Of a stretch of DNA of 49,868 nucleotides, positions 17,049 through 25,577 are shown piece by piece. The notes beneath the pieces are model-generated. The model searched no databases. It was not told the origin of the DNA and worked only from the letters and a program-made list of their open reading frames with translations. Numbering within the stretch: position 1 is the stretch's first letter; each line of letters starts with the position of its first letter. A program made the translations under genes and the position numbers. The DNA is from an uncultured Lachnospira sp. (GTDB lineage Bacteria > Bacillota > Clostridia > Lachnospirales > Lachnospiraceae), in NCBI GenBank assembly GCA_946186125.1, contig CAMHLZ010000027.1:1-49868 (forward strand), given 5' to 3'.

Positions 17049-17403
17049 ATGATTTCATTTTAGCATCAAAAAACAAACTGCCCAAATATCCGAATACTAA
17101 AGCACAGCTTATCCCAATGGCACTTGCCTTAAATCCACCCGAAAATATACCAATAATTCCCTGTTCATCCACGGCATCTTTAACGCCTTTAAATAAAACA
17201 TTTCCAAATCCAAGCAATGGAACAGAGGCACCGCATCCTGCAAAATCAACAAACGGCTCATATACTCCCAATGCACCCAATATAGAGCCAATCACAACAA
17301 GACTTACCATGATCCTGCCCGGCATAAGTTTGGTTTTATCAATAAAAATCTGAACAATTGCACAAATTATTCCTCCGATTAAAAAAGCTTTTAAATAGTC
17401 CAT
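17047..17403 (-). CDS. spoVAE: Stage V sporulation protein AE (SpoVAEb type)
   Basis: This 118-residue membrane protein has about four hydrophobic segments and the family pattern GGIICAIVQIFID, GRIMVSLVV, and GCGASVPLLGFGN. With SpoVAC and SpoVAD it forms the core of the inner spore membrane channel that moves dipicolinic acid into the spore and out at germination. The ATG at 17403 is preferred because GAGGTG sits 6 nt upstream; an in-frame TTG at 17421 gives a longer but less likely form. It follows spoVAD by 21 nt and is the last gene of this unit. Confidence 0.93.
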   Translation of the reverse strand: MDYLKAFLIGGIICAIVQIFIDKTKLMPGRIMVSLVVIGSILGALGVYEPFVDFAGCGASVPLLGFGNVLFKGVKDAVDEQGIIGIFSGGFKASAIGISCALVFGYLGSLFFDAKMKS

Positions 17404-17424
17404 ATATTTCACCTCTTTCAAAAA

Positions 17425-18429
17425 TTAAACTGCCGATAAGATAACTGCATGTGCAATTCCCGGAATACTGTTACCTTCATTAAAACTCACAGTCGACATT
17501 AAAGCTCCGGTTGGAACGAATAAGATCTTCTTCCAATTACCGCTTTCAAGCTGTTTTAAAATGTATGAGCATAAAACCGAAGCACTACAGCCACATCCGC
17601 TTCCCCCACTATGTGTATCCTGAAGCGAATTATCAAATATCTCTATTCCACAATCATAGTGTATGGAACTTATATCTATACCTCTGTCATTTAACAAATC
17701 AAGAAGTATCGTTCTTCCAACAACCCCTAAATCTCCCGTAATAATCTTATCATAACATGTACTGTCAACTGACAGATCTTTCAAATTACGATATATAACA
17801 TCTGCTGCGGCCGGTGCCATGCACGCTCCCATATTCATGGAATCCTTTACTCCATAATCAACTATTTTTCCGGTAGTAACACCTTCTATCTTTGCTATAT
17901 TCCCCTCTTTTCCTATAATCACCGCTCCACATCCCGTAACTGTCCATGTAGCAGAAAATGGCCTCTGGTTACTGTATTCAAGTGGAAATCTAAATGATTT
18001 TTCTGCACTGGCAAAATGTGAGGATGCTAAAGAAAGCACATAATCCGCATATCCTGCGGCCACATTCATCGCTCCAAGGCTTATTGCTTCGCCCATAGTC
18101 GAACATGCGCCATATAATCCAAAAAACGGTATTTCAAGCTCTGCAAGCCCAAATGTTGAAGCAATAAGCTGTCCAAGCAAATCTCCTGCAAAAACATATC
18201 TCACCTTATCTTTTTGCAAACCAGACTTTGTAATTGCTAATTTGGCTGTTTCAGTCTGAAACATACTTTCTGCTGCTTCCCAGTTATCAGTACCGAACTT
18301 AGCATCTTCAACAATCCTGTCAAACTCTGGTCCTAAAGGTCCGTCACCTTCTTTTTTACCGACAATTGATGCCATGCTTTTTATAAATGGCGGATTATCA
18401 AATATTACACTTTGTTTTCCTACTATCAT
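17425..18429 (-). CDS. spoVAD: Stage V sporulation protein AD
   Basis: This 334-residue soluble protein has a thiolase/ketosynthase-like fold that in Bacillus binds dipicolinic acid at the spore membrane. Recognisable parts are IFDNPPFIKSMASIVGKKEG at the start, GPLGPEFDRI, YGACSTMGEAISLGA, and the C-terminal HSGGSGCGCSASVLCSYIL. Length matches the family (about 335-340). Its ATG follows GGAGGGG. It begins a separate transcript: a terminator for the EAL gene and a sigma-F/G-like promoter lie just upstream, instead of spoVAC, which is 5.5 kb away. Confidence 0.96.
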   Translation of the reverse strand: MIVGKQSVIFDNPPFIKSMASIVGKKEGDGPLGPEFDRIVEDAKFGTDNWEAAESMFQTETAKLAITKSGLQKDKVRYVFAGDLLGQLIASTFGLAELEIPFFGLYGACSTMGEAISLGAMNVAAGYADYVLSLASSHFASAEKSFRFPLEYSNQRPFSATWTVTGCGAVIIGKEGNIAKIEGVTTGKIVDYGVKDSMNMGACMAPAAADVIYRNLKDLSVDSTCYDKIITGDLGVVGRTILLDLLNDRGIDISSIHYDCGIEIFDNSLQDTHSGGSGCGCSASVLCSYILKQLESGNWKKILFVPTGALMSTVSFNEGNSIPGIAHAVILSAV

Positions 18430-18463
18430 TTTCCCCTCCTGAAAACTAATATTCTCTAAATAT

Positions 18464-18493
18464 AGTTATCCCCCGGTTAAGTCTTATTTATGC
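18464..18493 (-). promoter_or_regulatory. Sigma-F/sigma-G type promoter for spoVAD-spoVAE
   Basis: On the minus strand GCATA (18489-18493) is followed by 15 bp and then GGGGATAACT (18464-18473). The Bacillus forespore consensus is GYATA-N15-GGNRANANTW; one position mismatches. It lies 35 nt upstream of the spoVAD start, which fits forespore expression. Confidence 0.6.
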
Positions 18494-18537
18494 CAAAAAA
18501 AGAAGCCGAATGTCATCTCAGGACATCTCAGCTTCTC
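18494..18537 (-). terminator. Terminator after the EAL gene
   Basis: AGAAGCTGAGATGTC pairs with GATGACATTCGGCTTCT on the minus strand, ending in seven T residues. It separates the EAL gene from spoVAD. Confidence 0.85.
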
Positions 18538-18543
18538 ACATCA

Positions 18544-19830
18544 TTAATCTCTTAAATATTTCTCTTCAAATTTGTCTGCAGGTATCGGTTTATCATGAAG
18601 ATATCCCTGTATAACATTACAGCCCGTCTCCCTGACCATTCTCTCTTCTTCCTTAGTCTCAACACCCTCGCATACAATATCAAACTTACTCTTACTAAAA
18701 GTATCTACAAGACTTGACATAATTGCAAAACCTTTGTCATTATGAAGACTGTTTACCACAAATCCTCTGTCAAATTTGATAACATCTATCGGAACCATTC
18801 CAAGAACATATAACGAATTATATCCGCTTCCAAAATCGTCCATGCTTATCTTGTATCCCTTACTCCTTATCATATTAATTTTCTCAATAATATGATTCAG
18901 ATTCTCACAAAACAAAGTCTCTGTTAATTCAAATTCAAAATAATCTTTCTCAAGTCCTGACTCTTCAATCATTTCATCTATATGTGCTATAAATCCGGGA
19001 ACCGTAAAATCAACTCTTGAAAGATTAATTGATACCTTAGGAACCTTTAACCCTTCTTTTTCCCATTTTTTTATCTTTTCTATAATCAATTCTACCATTC
19101 TCTTATCCAGCATCGATATAAGACCTGTCTTCTCTAATACCGGTACATATACACCGGGTGCAAGCGTATTACCTTCAACATCCTCAATTCTTGATAAAAC
19201 CTCTGCTCCAACCATCTCCTGTGTATCAATGGTAAATTTTGGCTGAAGGTACAACTGCACCTTATCATTTTCCATCGCATATTCAAAAAGTGGAACAACA
19301 CCTGCTTCGCGCATACTTTTGCTGCCAAGATCCTCATCATAAACAGCCACAACATCATTATAATTATCATTAATTGATTTTCTGGCAAATCTTGCCTTAT
19401 CTCTCATATCCTCAAAATCTTCATCGATGTCATCTGCAAAATAAATACCACAATCTAAGTGAATTCTTGCCAAAGGAAATTCTTTATAAATATTCTCCGT
19501 AAATTCACCACACATATTTCTGATATATCCAACAACGTCCTCACACGCAATATCATACTCTTCAGCGATTAGTGATAAGTGATCTGCATAAGTAAAAGCC
19601 GCAACTTTACAAGCCTCAAAATTATTGCAAAAATGAGTCTTTAATGTATCAAGAACTTTATCACCAGACTCAAATCCGTACACCTGATTAAAATATTTAA
19701 AATTCTTGATATTAATTGTTATAACGACTACTTTTTCAATTGAATTGACAATCTGCTGTCCAATCTTTCTAAATTCCTTAATGGACACAAGCTTGTCCTG
19801 TAATAATACAGTCTCATGTCTATCTTCCAT
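18544..19830 (-). CDS. Cyclic-di-GMP phosphodiesterase (EAL) with degenerate GGDEF domain
   Basis: This 428-residue protein has no membrane segment. Residues about 20-165 form a GGDEF-like fold (NIKNFKYFNQVYGFESGDKVL), but the signature position reads TYADHLS rather than GGDEF, so it should not make c-di-GMP. Residues 170-428 form an EAL domain in which the signature is EVL (210-212). Key metal and catalytic parts are kept: NLSR, FELTET, DDFGSGYNSL, IKFD, CEGVET and QGY, so it should hydrolyse c-di-GMP to pGpG. The ATG at 19830 follows GGAG; the in-frame TTG at 19842 is less likely. It has its own sigma-A promoter and terminator and so is independent of the spoVA genes around it. Confidence 0.9.
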   Translation of the reverse strand: MEDRHETVLLQDKLVSIKEFRKIGQQIVNSIEKVVVITINIKNFKYFNQVYGFESGDKVLDTLKTHFCNNFEACKVAAFTYADHLSLIAEEYDIACEDVVGYIRNMCGEFTENIYKEFPLARIHLDCGIYFADDIDEDFEDMRDKARFARKSINDNYNDVVAVYDEDLGSKSMREAGVVPLFEYAMENDKVQLYLQPKFTIDTQEMVGAEVLSRIEDVEGNTLAPGVYVPVLEKTGLISMLDKRMVELIIEKIKKWEKEGLKVPKVSINLSRVDFTVPGFIAHIDEMIEESGLEKDYFEFELTETLFCENLNHIIEKINMIRSKGYKISMDDFGSGYNSLYVLGMVPIDVIKFDRGFVVNSLHNDKGFAIMSSLVDTFSKSKFDIVCEGVETKEEERMVRETGCNVIQGYLHDKPIPADKFEEKYLRD

Positions 19831-19861
19831 ATCTTTCTCCAATCCAATACATTATATGATA

Positions 19862-19890
19862 ATTATATACCAAAAGGGTTAAAAAAACAA
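19862..19890 (-). promoter_or_regulatory. Sigma-A promoter of the EAL gene
   Basis: TTGTTT (19885-19890) and TATAAT (19862-19867) are 17 bp apart on the minus strand, about 32 nt upstream of the ATG. This implies vegetative expression, unlike the sporulation genes on either side. Confidence 0.65.
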
Positions 19891-19919
19891 GACAGTTTGC
19901 ATTATGTATACGCATAAAA

Positions 19920-21464
19920 TCATGCGTTTACCTTAAATTTCACGTTCAGAACATCAACATTTCCTGATACTATTTTCACACTAATTTTATAATAATATAT
20001 TCCCGGATTTAGTTTCGAAAACTTTAATTTCTTATTATAATTTGCTATATCATATCCATTATCGTTTACTTTTTTTGTAGAACCAATAATGTATTTTTTT
20101 GAATTTTTACTTTTATATATACCCACAGTAATATTTTTAATTTTTACCGAAGAATAAACATTTCCACTCATTATAAAACTATTTCCGTTTTTGATACCTG
20201 CTTCCGGCGTATTATATCTCACGATAACCGGTGTCTTTTTGGTAACTACAAAGTCTTTATTTAACAGCACAAAATTCCCACTCTGATTTGTTACCGATAC
20301 CCTGTAATAATAGATTCCTGACGCCAGCTTATCAAATGTAATATAATCATCAATAAGGTCAAGATTGTATGTATTCCCATCAGGATTAACCGACTTGCTG
20401 CTATAGATTTTTCCATTTTTACCTTTTATATACACTCTTAATCTTGATATATGCGAAGGTGACCATACGTATCCTTTCACAGTAAACATCTGTCGTTTTT
20501 TTATGTAATCAGGATATGTTGCTCCCGAAAGCGACGGAGCCCTTGATAACGATGTATTATCTGAATAGAGCTGCAGCAGAGTCTTTGCATAGTTGCCTCT
20601 TTCTATTGCTTTTTTCTCGGCATCAGAAGGCATTTCGAACTTTGTACACCATATTCGTGCTGCTTCGAAGGCATCCGTACTGTTTATATTATCATATCCT
20701 TTTGTTTTAAGTTCATTCAAAACACCATTATACGAAGTGGTAAGTTCATAGTACAGATATTCAAGCTGAGGGTTTATTTTTTTATATGAATAACCTCTAA
20801 GATAGCAAAAGCTTAACAAATCGGTACGTCGTCCGGTAAGTGATGTTCTTGGATAGTTCGTCCACTGACATATTCCATACCCTGCTCCTGTATTCCACTT
20901 GTATCCATCCTCCATAATATCAGCAATGCATCCTGACTCATAATATATATTGGCAAGTACACCAACCGCTGCCGAAATGCTAAGTCCTGCCTTGTTGGTA
21001 AGATAACGCACTATTTTATCAGCATTCTTTTCGGCATTTTCTGATGAATAAGACAGTTCTCCTTTTGAAAACAACTCTTCACCAAAACATACAAACTCCT
21101 TTGGTCCGTCTTCAATAACATTAAAATTTTCTGCTATTGTATACTCCGCACTTTCAGGCTGAGGATAGAACTGATAGCAATAATACTTTGCCATTTCATA
21201 ATCCTCTGAAACACATTGCCAATGAACATCTATCTCCTTACTGCTTCCATCCTCAAAATATGCAATAAGCTTATCCGGCATTAACGACGTAACCTCAGAT
21301 AATTCAGAACCCTTTTGCTGATAAATAATCTCATCTTCTACATTCGGCTCATTAAAACCTATAATTTTATTTTGCTTAACAGATACATCAGCATATACAG
21401 GTGTCACGACAAATCCCATGATAATGCCAAATATTAAACTTATATTTCTAATCTTTTTTATCAT
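19920..21464 (-). CDS. Secreted phage-tail-lysozyme-like protein with two C-terminal beta domains
   Basis: This 514-residue protein has a signal peptide (MIKKIRNISLIFGIIMGFVV, cleavage near VYA). Residues about 150-305 resemble the phage tail lysozyme domain: KAGLSISAAVGVLANIYYES followed by GAGYGICQWTNYPR, with the Glu of YYES a likely catalytic residue. Two similar domains of about 95 residues follow, sharing the strand GIYYYRVSV/GIYYYKISV. They are probably Ig-like wall- or glycan-binding modules. The protein should act on peptidoglycan outside the cell or in the intermembrane space of the forespore. It starts 13 nt after copA, with GGAG as ribosome site, and is the last gene in the spoVAA-copA run. 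Linkage to sporulation is inferred from position only. Confidence 0.8.
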   Translation of the reverse strand: MIKKIRNISLIFGIIMGFVVTPVYADVSVKQNKIIGFNEPNVEDEIIYQQKGSELSEVTSLMPDKLIAYFEDGSSKEIDVHWQCVSEDYEMAKYYCYQFYPQPESAEYTIAENFNVIEDGPKEFVCFGEELFSKGELSYSSENAEKNADKIVRYLTNKAGLSISAAVGVLANIYYESGCIADIMEDGYKWNTGAGYGICQWTNYPRTSLTGRRTDLLSFCYLRGYSYKKINPQLEYLYYELTTSYNGVLNELKTKGYDNINSTDAFEAARIWCTKFEMPSDAEKKAIERGNYAKTLLQLYSDNTSLSRAPSLSGATYPDYIKKRQMFTVKGYVWSPSHISRLRVYIKGKNGKIYSSKSVNPDGNTYNLDLIDDYITFDKLASGIYYYRVSVTNQSGNFVLLNKDFVVTKKTPVIVRYNTPEAGIKNGNSFIMSGNVYSSVKIKNITVGIYKSKNSKKYIIGSTKKVNDNGYDIANYNKKLKFSKLNPGIYYYKISVKIVSGNVDVLNVKFKVNA

Positions 21465-21477
21465 ATGTACTCCAATC

Positions 21478-21687
21478 TTATTTAATCGATAAAACTTTAT
21501 AATCGTTATCTTCTACGGCTTTGCATAATACATCATCCGCAACTGAATCATTTAGTGTTACTACCGCCGAATTATTTTCATGACTTACAACCGCGGATTC
21601 AACCTGTGGAATCTCCTCAAGACATTTTTTAACTCTCGCTTCACAATGTCCACACATCATTCCTTCAATTTGCATAGTTTTTTCCAT
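21478..21687 (-). CDS. CopZ-like copper chaperone encoded inside the end of copA (possible separate product)
   Basis: The ATG at 21687 lies in the copA frame and opens a 69-residue HMA-fold protein with GMMCGHC as metal site. It is preceded by AAGAGGT and a 7-nt spacer, as good a ribosome site as most genes here. The region before it (residues about 738-757 of CopA, Lys/Glu/Tyr-rich) reads like a translated intergenic spacer. Either copA and copZ were fused by loss of a stop, or both the fusion and a free chaperone are made. The sequence shows the site; separate production is inference. Confidence 0.45.
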   Translation of the reverse strand: MEKTMQIEGMMCGHCEARVKKCLEEIPQVESAVVSHENNSAVVTLNDSVADDVLCKAVEDNDYKVLSIK

Positions 21688-23958
21688 GATTTTTACCTCT
21701 TCTTTCTTTTCATTATAATATATTTTTTTATCTTTTTTATTGTTATATATTTCAAACAGATTTAGTCTTAATGCATTGCAAATTACACAAAAACTTGACA
21801 AGCTCATAGCCACAGCACCAAACATCGGATATAATTTCCATCCAAATATAGGATACCACACACCTGCTGCCAGCGGTATACCTATTATGTTATAACAAAA
21901 TGCCCAGAATAAATTTTCTTTAATGTTTTTCAATACTGCCCGGCTTAATCTTATCGCTGCCGGAACACTCTTAAGACTGCTATTCATAAGCAGGACATCT
22001 GCAGAATCTATGGCTACATCCGTTCCACACCCTATAGCCATACCGATATCAGCTGACGTAAGAGCAGGTGCATCATTTATTCCATCCCCAACCATAATAA
22101 CTCTTCCCTGATTTTTAAGACTTCTTATCATTTTTTCTTTGCCGTCCGGCAGTATCTCTGATTCTATTTCATCAACACCTGCCATTCTTCCAATAGTTTC
22201 TGCCGTCAGACGATTGTCACCTGTAAGCATGATTACCCTAATTCCCATTTTTTTCAATTCTTCAACTGCACTTTTACTATCTTTTTTTATAACATCTGCA
22301 ACTGCAGCCATTCCTGCCAGCTCACTGTCACAGCTAAAGAAAATGGGAGTTTTTCCTTCTTTTGCTAATTTTTCAGAAACTCTGACCATGTAATCATTTA
22401 TATTTACATATTTTTCTATAAAATCTTTTTTTCCTCCTGCAAGTAATTTCTTATCCATCTGACCCGTCAATCCATTTCCAATATCAGCCTTAAAATCCGT
22501 AATATCATATGATTCAATCTTTTTCTCCCTGCATTTTGAATTGATTGCTGCTGCAAGCGGATGCTCACTTTTCTGCTCAAGTGCATATGCAATACGTAAA
22601 AAATCTTTTTCATCATATCCCTCTGCAGGATAAATATCTGTGACCTCCGGGTGTCCCTCTGTGATTGTTCCTGTCTTATCCAAAACAACAATATTTGCTT
22701 TTCCGGTTATTTCCAGACTTTCTGAGTTTTTAAACAAAATGCCGTTTTTTGCTCCCATGCCATTTCCAACCATTATAGCTACCGGAGTTGCCAGCCCTAA
22801 TGCACACGGACAACTGATAACAAGCACGGAAATCCCTCTCGCTACGGCAAAACCGGTGGCTGCGCCTGCAATCAGCCAGATTATCACCGTTATAAAAGCT
22901 ATAATAAGCACTATAGGAACAAAAACGCCTGATACCTTATCAGCGATTTTTGCTATCGGAGCCTTTGTTGCAGCAGCATCCGTCACCATCTTTATAATCT
23001 TTGAAAATGTCGTATCTTCTCCTACTCCTGTCGTCCGGCATTTGATAAATCCAGATTGATTAATGGTAACAGCCGAAACCATATCTCCTTCCTTTTTATC
23101 AACCGGTATACTCTCACCCGTCAAAGCAGACTCATTAACCGTCGTTATTCCTTCAATAATTACTCCATCAGCCGGAATACTTTCTCCCGGTCTTACTACA
23201 AATATATCTCCCTTTTTAATCTGTTCTATACTGACTTTCTTTTCTTTTCCTTCGACAACAATATTTGCGGCAGCGGGTGAAAGCCGTATCAGACTGTTAA
23301 CTGCATCCGTAGTCTTTCCTTTTGAATAGGATTCAAGCATTTTTCCAACTGTAATAAGAGTCAGTATCATGGCAGCCGACTCAAAATACAACTCATTCAT
23401 ATACTTAATAAGTTTTTGCGTATTCCCATCTGCTAAGGCATCAGTCATCATAAGAAGCGAAAATACACTATATAAAAATGACACTCCTGACCCCATCGCT
23501 ACCAGAGTATCCATGTTAGGAGCTCCTGAAATTATTCCTTTCCATCCGTTTATGAAAAACTTCTGATTAATAATCATTACCATGGCTGCCAAAAGCATTT
23601 CACATATTCCAACCGCAACATGATTATGTTCAAGAAAGTCCGGTAGCACAAATCCCCACATCATATGTCCCATCGAAATATACATAAGAGGAACCAGTAA
23701 TATAACAGATGCAATAAGACGCTTTAATATACGATTATCTTCCATTGTCTTTTCTTTTTTTCCTTTTAAATATGCACCATACCCGGCTTTTTTTACTGCT
23801 TCAATAACAGCTTCTGAATCAGCATTTCCCTCAACTCCCATTGAATTTGTGAGTAAACTCACCGAACACATACTGACACCTTCAACTTTGCTAACCGCCT
23901 TTTCAATTCTTGCACTGCACGCCGCACAATTCATCCCCGTAATTGTATATTTTTCCAT
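21478..23958 (-). CDS. copA: Copper-exporting P1B-type ATPase fused to a CopZ-like chaperone
   Basis: This 826-residue membrane ATPase should pump Cu(I) out of the cytoplasm. An N-terminal heavy-metal domain has GMNCAACS (8-15). The core has TGES, the transmembrane CPCALGLATPV, DKTGTITEG with the phosphorylated Asp, SEHPLAAAI, MLTGDN and GDGINDAPALTSADIG. The last 69 residues (758-826) are a second heavy-metal domain with GMMCGHCEA (Cys769, Cys772), the length of a free CopZ chaperone. It is joined by a Lys/Glu-rich linker. An AAGAGGT ribosome-like site lies 7 nt before the ATG of that part. It starts 17 nt after spoVAC, with no copper regulator (CopY/CsoR) near. Confidence 0.95.
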   Translation of the reverse strand: MEKYTITGMNCAACSARIEKAVSKVEGVSMCSVSLLTNSMGVEGNADSEAVIEAVKKAGYGAYLKGKKEKTMEDNRILKRLIASVILLVPLMYISMGHMMWGFVLPDFLEHNHVAVGICEMLLAAMVMIINQKFFINGWKGIISGAPNMDTLVAMGSGVSFLYSVFSLLMMTDALADGNTQKLIKYMNELYFESAAMILTLITVGKMLESYSKGKTTDAVNSLIRLSPAAANIVVEGKEKKVSIEQIKKGDIFVVRPGESIPADGVIIEGITTVNESALTGESIPVDKKEGDMVSAVTINQSGFIKCRTTGVGEDTTFSKIIKMVTDAAATKAPIAKIADKVSGVFVPIVLIIAFITVIIWLIAGAATGFAVARGISVLVISCPCALGLATPVAIMVGNGMGAKNGILFKNSESLEITGKANIVVLDKTGTITEGHPEVTDIYPAEGYDEKDFLRIAYALEQKSEHPLAAAINSKCREKKIESYDITDFKADIGNGLTGQMDKKLLAGGKKDFIEKYVNINDYMVRVSEKLAKEGKTPIFFSCDSELAGMAAVADVIKKDSKSAVEELKKMGIRVIMLTGDNRLTAETIGRMAGVDEIESEILPDGKEKMIRSLKNQGRVIMVGDGINDAPALTSADIGMAIGCGTDVAIDSADVLLMNSSLKSVPAAIRLSRAVLKNIKENLFWAFCYNIIGIPLAAGVWYPIFGWKLYPMFGAVAMSLSSFCVICNALRLNLFEIYNNKKDKKIYYNEKKEEVKIMEKTMQIEGMMCGHCEARVKKCLEEIPQVESAVVSHENNSAVVTLNDSVADDVLCKAVEDNDYKVLSIK

Positions 23959-23975
23959 AATCTATCTCCATTTTA

Positions 23976-24443
23976 TCATATAGTTAACGTTATCCAATAT
24001 AATATTCCCAGACACCAGCTGCTAAATATTCCATACAGAATCACAGGACCGGCAATTGTAAAGATTTTACATCCGATTCCGAATACCTGTCCTTCTACTT
24101 TATATTCAAGTGCAGGTGCAACCACTGAATTAGCAAAACCGGTAATAGGAACAAGTGCGCCTGCTCCACCGTACTTACCAATTTTAGAATATATATTTAA
24201 TCCTGTCAATAAAACTGTCAATCCTATCAGCACTACATTTGTCCATCCGGAAGCTGTCAGCTTATCCACTCCAAAATTCATTACCACATTATTAATAATC
24301 TGACCCAGAAGGCAGATGGCTCCTCCTACAAAAAAAGCATTCATCACATTCTTAGGCATCGATGTTGTCGGTGTAACTGATTTAACGTATTTATCATATT
24401 TTTCTTTTTCAACCGACTCTATATGCCTGACATAATCCTTCAT
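23976..24443 (-). CDS. spoVAC: Stage V sporulation protein AC
   Basis: This 155-residue membrane protein has four hydrophobic segments. Family features are the charged N-terminus (EKEKYDKYVKSVTPTTSMPKN), FFVGGAICLLGQ and the GGAGALVPITGFANSVVAPALEY stretch. In Bacillus SpoVAC is a mechanosensitive channel in the inner spore membrane for dipicolinic acid. It lies 17 nt after spoVAB. Its usual partners spoVAD-spoVAE are not next but 5.5 kb further on; copA follows instead, 17 nt downstream. Confidence 0.96.
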   Translation of the reverse strand: MKDYVRHIESVEKEKYDKYVKSVTPTTSMPKNVMNAFFVGGAICLLGQIINNVVMNFGVDKLTASGWTNVVLIGLTVLLTGLNIYSKIGKYGGAGALVPITGFANSVVAPALEYKVEGQVFGIGCKIFTIAGPVILYGIFSSWCLGILYWITLTI

Positions 24444-24460
24444 AATACAACTCCTCCCAT

Positions 24461-24865
24461 TTAAAACAAAAAATAAATTAATGCTCCCATCATTTTACCA
24501 AAAGCAATAGCATATACAAGATATTTCAACCCCTTTCTTAATCGTATTCTTCCCCAGAATACTGCTATGGAATTTAGTGTCTCCGCCAAAGCCATTATTA
24601 TACATCCTACAAATATTCCTGTTGAAGCCCCATATAACAATTCAAAACCTGTTTTAAACGGTAAATGTATAAAAAAAACACTTAGTACTCCTCCCGTAAT
24701 TCCGCCGGCAACTAAAATATTTTCAAACAATACGATATATTGACCACATCTTGTATTCGCTGCAATTCTGTTTACTATTCCGATTGTTGTCAAAAACGAA
24801 AACACTGCAGCTGAAATGACACCTCCGGCCGATATCCCCAACACGGCTAATAATATTATTTTCAT
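24461..24865 (-). CDS. spoVAB: Stage V sporulation protein AB
   Basis: This 134-residue hydrophobic protein has four or five membrane segments, beginning MKIILLAVLGISAGGVISA, with the SpoVAB-typical FENILVAGGITGGVL and LYGASTGIFVGC. It belongs to the forespore-expressed SpoVA dipicolinate channel; its own biochemical role is unknown. It lies 10 nt after spoVAA and 17 nt before spoVAC, so the three are one transcript. Confidence 0.9.
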   Translation of the reverse strand: MKIILLAVLGISAGGVISAAVFSFLTTIGIVNRIAANTRCGQYIVLFENILVAGGITGGVLSVFFIHLPFKTGFELLYGASTGIFVGCIIMALAETLNSIAVFWGRIRLRKGLKYLVYAIAFGKMMGALIYFLF

Positions 24866-24875
24866 TTCCCTCTCC

Positions 24876-25490
24876 TCAATTATTTTTTTCCGTGTTTTGC
24901 AAAATTACTGCATCATTTACGGTATCTTCATATGTCTGCATCTCAATTTCTAATGGAGAAATAGTATTTGTTTTTTTACATATTCCCAGTTTTCCATAAA
25001 AAATGATGATTCCTAACGCCAATCCCACTGAATATGAAATCTCCAAGATATTATTTCTTTTTGTATATGACATCATATCGTACATTTTTTCAAACAAGCC
25101 TGTAATTCCCACATCTTCGTGAAATGACATAATTGAAAATGCCGCACCAAAAAAAACAATAATACATATTGCAGCGATTTTCATTGTCTGTATCCACTTT
25201 TTTTCTGTCCGTATTCTGTTATATTCAAGTATAAGCTCGCTCTCTCCTAAATTGTTCACATATACATTACCACAATTATTCAAAATGATTTTTATTATAT
25301 CAAATGCAGATATTACATATTTTTCGTCAGCTTCTTTACTAAATGTATATATCTGCAATTTTTTAACTTTTTCCTCAAGTTTTTTATTATTGCAGCACAC
25401 ATCAAATGCGTCTTCAATTTTTACTATTTTATTCTGCGACAATACTGATTTTCCTGCATTTAAATAAATGATTTCATTTTCCATCTGCAC
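24876..25490 (-). CDS. spoVAA: Stage V sporulation protein AA
   Basis: This 204-residue protein has an N-terminal cytoplasmic beta-rich part (MENEIIYLNAGKSVLSQN) and two membrane helices at about residues 100-118 and 150-165, as in SpoVAA. It is the first gene of the spoVA unit. The ribosome site is GGGAGGTG. The region upstream is very AT-rich with a GAATA element that could be a sigma-G -35 box, but no convincing -10 box can be chosen. The MCP terminator lies directly upstream, so it needs its own promoter. The assignment rests partly on order before spoVAB-spoVAC. Confidence 0.85.
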   Translation of the reverse strand: MQMENEIIYLNAGKSVLSQNKIVKIEDAFDVCCNNKKLEEKVKKLQIYTFSKEADEKYVISAFDIIKIILNNCGNVYVNNLGESELILEYNRIRTEKKWIQTMKIAAICIIVFFGAAFSIMSFHEDVGITGLFEKMYDMMSYTKRNNILEISYSVGLALGIIIFYGKLGICKKTNTISPLEIEMQTYEDTVNDAVILQNTEKNN

Positions 25491-25529
25491 CTCCCTCTAT
25501 TTATTTTATATTATATTTTATTTATTATT

Positions 25530-25566
25530 CAAAAAAATGAAGCTGTATAATCTACAGCCTCATTTT
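25530..25566 (-). terminator. Terminator after the chemoreceptor gene
   Basis: AAATGAGGCTGTA and TACAGCTTCATTT pair on the minus strand and lead into a run of seven T. It separates the chemoreceptor from spoVAA. Confidence 0.85.
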
Positions 25567-25577
25567 TATCTCACAAC

